This document shows, one piece after another, positions 62,375 through 64,000 of a stretch of DNA of 64,000 nucleotides. The notes beneath the pieces are model-generated. The model saw nothing but the letters and a program-made list of their open reading frames with translations. It ran no database searches and was not told the origin of the DNA. A program made the translations under genes and the position numbers. The stretch lies in the NCBI GenBank assembly GCA_035292585.1, contig DATDPU010000128.1, positions 1 to 64,000 on the forward strand. Direction: 5' to 3'. The DNA comes from DASSFZ01 sp035292585. Its GTDB lineage: Bacteria; Chloroflexota; Anaerolineae; Fen-1058. Position 1 is the first letter of the stretch, and every line of letters begins with the position of its first letter.

Positions 62375-63796
62375 TTGGAGACGCAGATTAAGTTCGGCAC
62401 GGATGGCTGGCGGGGGCGGATGGCCGACGATTACACGTTCGACAACGTGCGCCGCTGCGCGCAGGGTTTTGCGTACTACTTGAACGATCGCGGGTTGGCT
62501 TCAAAAGGCGTCGTGGTCGGGTACGACAAGCGTTTTCAGAGCGAGCACTTCGCGGCCGCGTGCGCCGAGGTGCTGGCCGGTAATGGCATTCGGGTCTGGC
62601 TGACCCATGACGCCACGCCGACGCCGGTGATCTCGTATAGCGTGGTGGCGCACCGGGCGGGCGGCGCGATCAACATCACCGCGTCGCACAACCCGCCGGT
62701 TGACAACGGCTTCAAGGTGCGCGATCCGAACGGCGGCGCGATCGACCCGGATGGGCTAATGGAGATCGAGGCGCGCATCCCGCCGATGGGCGACGTGCGT
62801 TCGCTGTCGTTGGAAGCGGCCAAAGCGCAGGGGTTGGTGGAAGTCTTCGATGCCGCGCCGGCCTACCTGACGCATCTCCAAGACTTGATCGACGTGCAGC
62901 CGATCAGCGACGCCGGGTTGACCATCCTGGTCGAACCGATGTGGGGCAATGGCGCGGGCTGGTTCACACGCCTATTGAGCGGCGGCCAGACGCGCGTGCT
63001 GGAAATTCACAACGAGCGCAACCCGATCTTCCCCGACATGGCCCGGCCCGAACCGATCCGGCCGAACATCGATGTGGGGCTGCGCAAGACGGTCGAGCTG
63101 GGCGCCGACGTATGCTGCATTACCGATGGCGACGCCGACCGGATGGGCATCGGGGATGAGAACGGCCAGTTCCTCAATCAGCTACAGGTGTACGCGCTGC
63201 TGGCGCTGTATTATCTCGAAGTGCGAAAGGAAAAGGGGCCGATCGTCAAGACGTTGAGCACAACGTCGATGCTGGACAAGCTGGGGAAGCTGTACGGCGT
63301 GCCGGTGTACGAGACCGGCGTCGGGTTCAAGTACATCGCGCCTAAATTCATGGAAGTGGATGCGATCCTGGGCGGCGAAGAATCGGGCGGGTATGCCTTT
63401 CGCGGGAATGTGCCGGAGCGCGATGGCATCCTGGGCAATCTCTACTTCCTCGACTTCATGGTCAAGACCGGCAAGAAACCCAGCCAGTTGCTCCAGTTCT
63501 TGTTCGACAAAGTCGGCCCGCACTACTACGACCGCATCGATGTACGCACGACACCGGAGAAGCGCGACGAGGTCAAAGATCGCGCGCTCAACACCCATCC
63601 ACCCACGCTTGCCGGACTCAAGGTGATCGGCCTGAATGCGCTGGATGGTTTCAAGTTCATGATGGAGGACGGCGGCTGGTTGTTGATCCGCTTATCGGGC
63701 ACCGAGCCGCTCGTCCGCGTCTACACGGAGACGACGCACCCGGACAAAGTGCAGGCGATTCTCGCTGAAGGGTTGCGGATCGCGGGATTGAGGTGA
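62375..63796 (+). CDS. Phosphomannomutase/phosphoglucomutase
   Basis: 473 residues. Catalytic serine loop is TASHNPPVDNGFK, metal loop is DGDADRMGIGD, sugar loop GGEESGGYAF, and the phosphate loop RLSGTEPLVRVYTE. It would move the phosphate between C6 and C1 of hexoses, making mannose-1-phosphate for GDP-mannose or glucose-1-phosphate for CDP-glucose, thus feeding both nearby pathways. TTG start after GGGAGG. Confidence 0.92.
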   Translation: METQIKFGTDGWRGRMADDYTFDNVRRCAQGFAYYLNDRGLASKGVVVGYDKRFQSEHFAAACAEVLAGNGIRVWLTHDATPTPVISYSVVAHRAGGAINITASHNPPVDNGFKVRDPNGGAIDPDGLMEIEARIPPMGDVRSLSLEAAKAQGLVEVFDAAPAYLTHLQDLIDVQPISDAGLTILVEPMWGNGAGWFTRLLSGGQTRVLEIHNERNPIFPDMARPEPIRPNIDVGLRKTVELGADVCCITDGDADRMGIGDENGQFLNQLQVYALLALYYLEVRKEKGPIVKTLSTTSMLDKLGKLYGVPVYETGVGFKYIAPKFMEVDAILGGEESGGYAFRGNVPERDGILGNLYFLDFMVKTGKKPSQLLQFLFDKVGPHYYDRIDVRTTPEKRDEVKDRALNTHPPTLAGLKVIGLNALDGFKFMMEDGGWLLIRLSGTEPLVRVYTETTHPDKVQAILAEGLRIAGLR

Positions 63797-63804
63797 GGCG
63801 ACGA

Positions 63805-64000
63805 ATGACCGAGGACGAAAGACGAATGGCTGCCAAGGCGCAACTTTCGTCGTCGGTCGTTCGTCCTTCGTCTTTGGTCGATACCCACTGCCACCTCGAT
63901 TGGCCTGCCTTCGACGCCGACCGCGCCGAAGTGATTCAACGCGCGATCGAGGCGAGCGTGACCCGGATGGTGACGATCGGCGTGGACGTGGCGAGCAGCC
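63805..64000 (+). CDS. tatD: TatD-family DNase, N-terminal part (runs off window)
   Basis: The visible part is 65 codons. VDTHCHLDWPAFDADRAEV has the metal-binding H-x-H of TatD nucleases, and RMVTIGVDVASS matches the next strand. The first 24 residues (MTEDERRMAAKAQLSSSV...) are read from an F4 inverted repeat (GAGGACGAAAGACGAATGG paired with CGTTCGTCCTTCGTCTTTGG), so the native N-terminus may begin near the valine before Asp-Thr-His. Metal-dependent DNase expected. Truncated by the window end. Confidence 0.8.
   Translation, partial: MTEDERRMAAKAQLSSSVVRPSSLVDTHCHLDWPAFDADRAEVIQRAIEASVTRMVTIGVDVASS

Overview
The window is one contiguous stretch of a GC-rich bacterial chromosome. There are no rRNA, tRNA, CRISPR or phage genes. 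The mix of housekeeping genes (coaD, obgE, nadD, fumC, sodA, mtnA, ahcY), a giant alpha-2-macroglobulin, MoxR/VWA pairs, M32 carboxypeptidase, sugar-nucleotide genes and very abundant short palindromic intergenic repeats resembles uncultured Chloroflexota (Anaerolineae-like). That placement is an inference from gene content and style; no marker gene was compared.

Layout. 0-11 kb: coaD, an orphan adenine methyltransferase with foreign character, then a forward cluster obgE-HAD-nadD-zinc ribbon-lipoprotein-hydrolase, a CheY-like regulator, two paralogous zinc-ribbon proteins with Lys/Ala/Pro-rich tails, a DNA glycosylase and a DMT exporter. 10.6-13.3 kb: superoxide dismutase, ferredoxin, fumarase. 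13.4-23.7 kb (reverse): MFS transporter, a CoxE-like VWA protein, a MoxR ATPase and a 2136-residue alpha-2-macroglobulin that has lost its thioester. 24.0-33.2 kb (reverse): an eight-gene metal operon behind a DtxR-type operator (DtxR, membrane-anchored DtxR-FeoA fusion, split FeoB, methyltransferase, P1B ATPase, multicopper oxidase, ZIP transporter). 33.3-36.2 kb: TusA, JAMM protease, ThiF/MoeB (sulfur handling) and PlsY. 37.6-43.5 kb: type III restriction-modification plus a DUF433/PIN-like toxin-antitoxin pair. 43.7-50.5 kb: M32 peptidase, a histidine kinase without its histidine, and a TPR lytic transglycosylase. 50.8-63.8 kb (forward): mtnA, a CDP-3,6-dideoxyhexose set, GT2, a PfkB kinase, a broken GNAT, ahcY, then GDP-deoxyhexose genes and a phosphohexomutase. 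A TatD nuclease runs off the end.

The most unusual layer is the repeats. At least eight word families of short inverted repeats fill gene gaps and also enter reading frames. One family, with core GTAGGAGGC...GCCGAC, sits in frame inside at least three proteins. Its hairpin arms differ between copies but stay complementary. Other families supply gene stop codons or N-termini. Two true MITE families are present: a 93-bp element with two copies, each flanked by its own 5-bp target duplication, and larger elements bounded by CTAG whose ends form stop codons.
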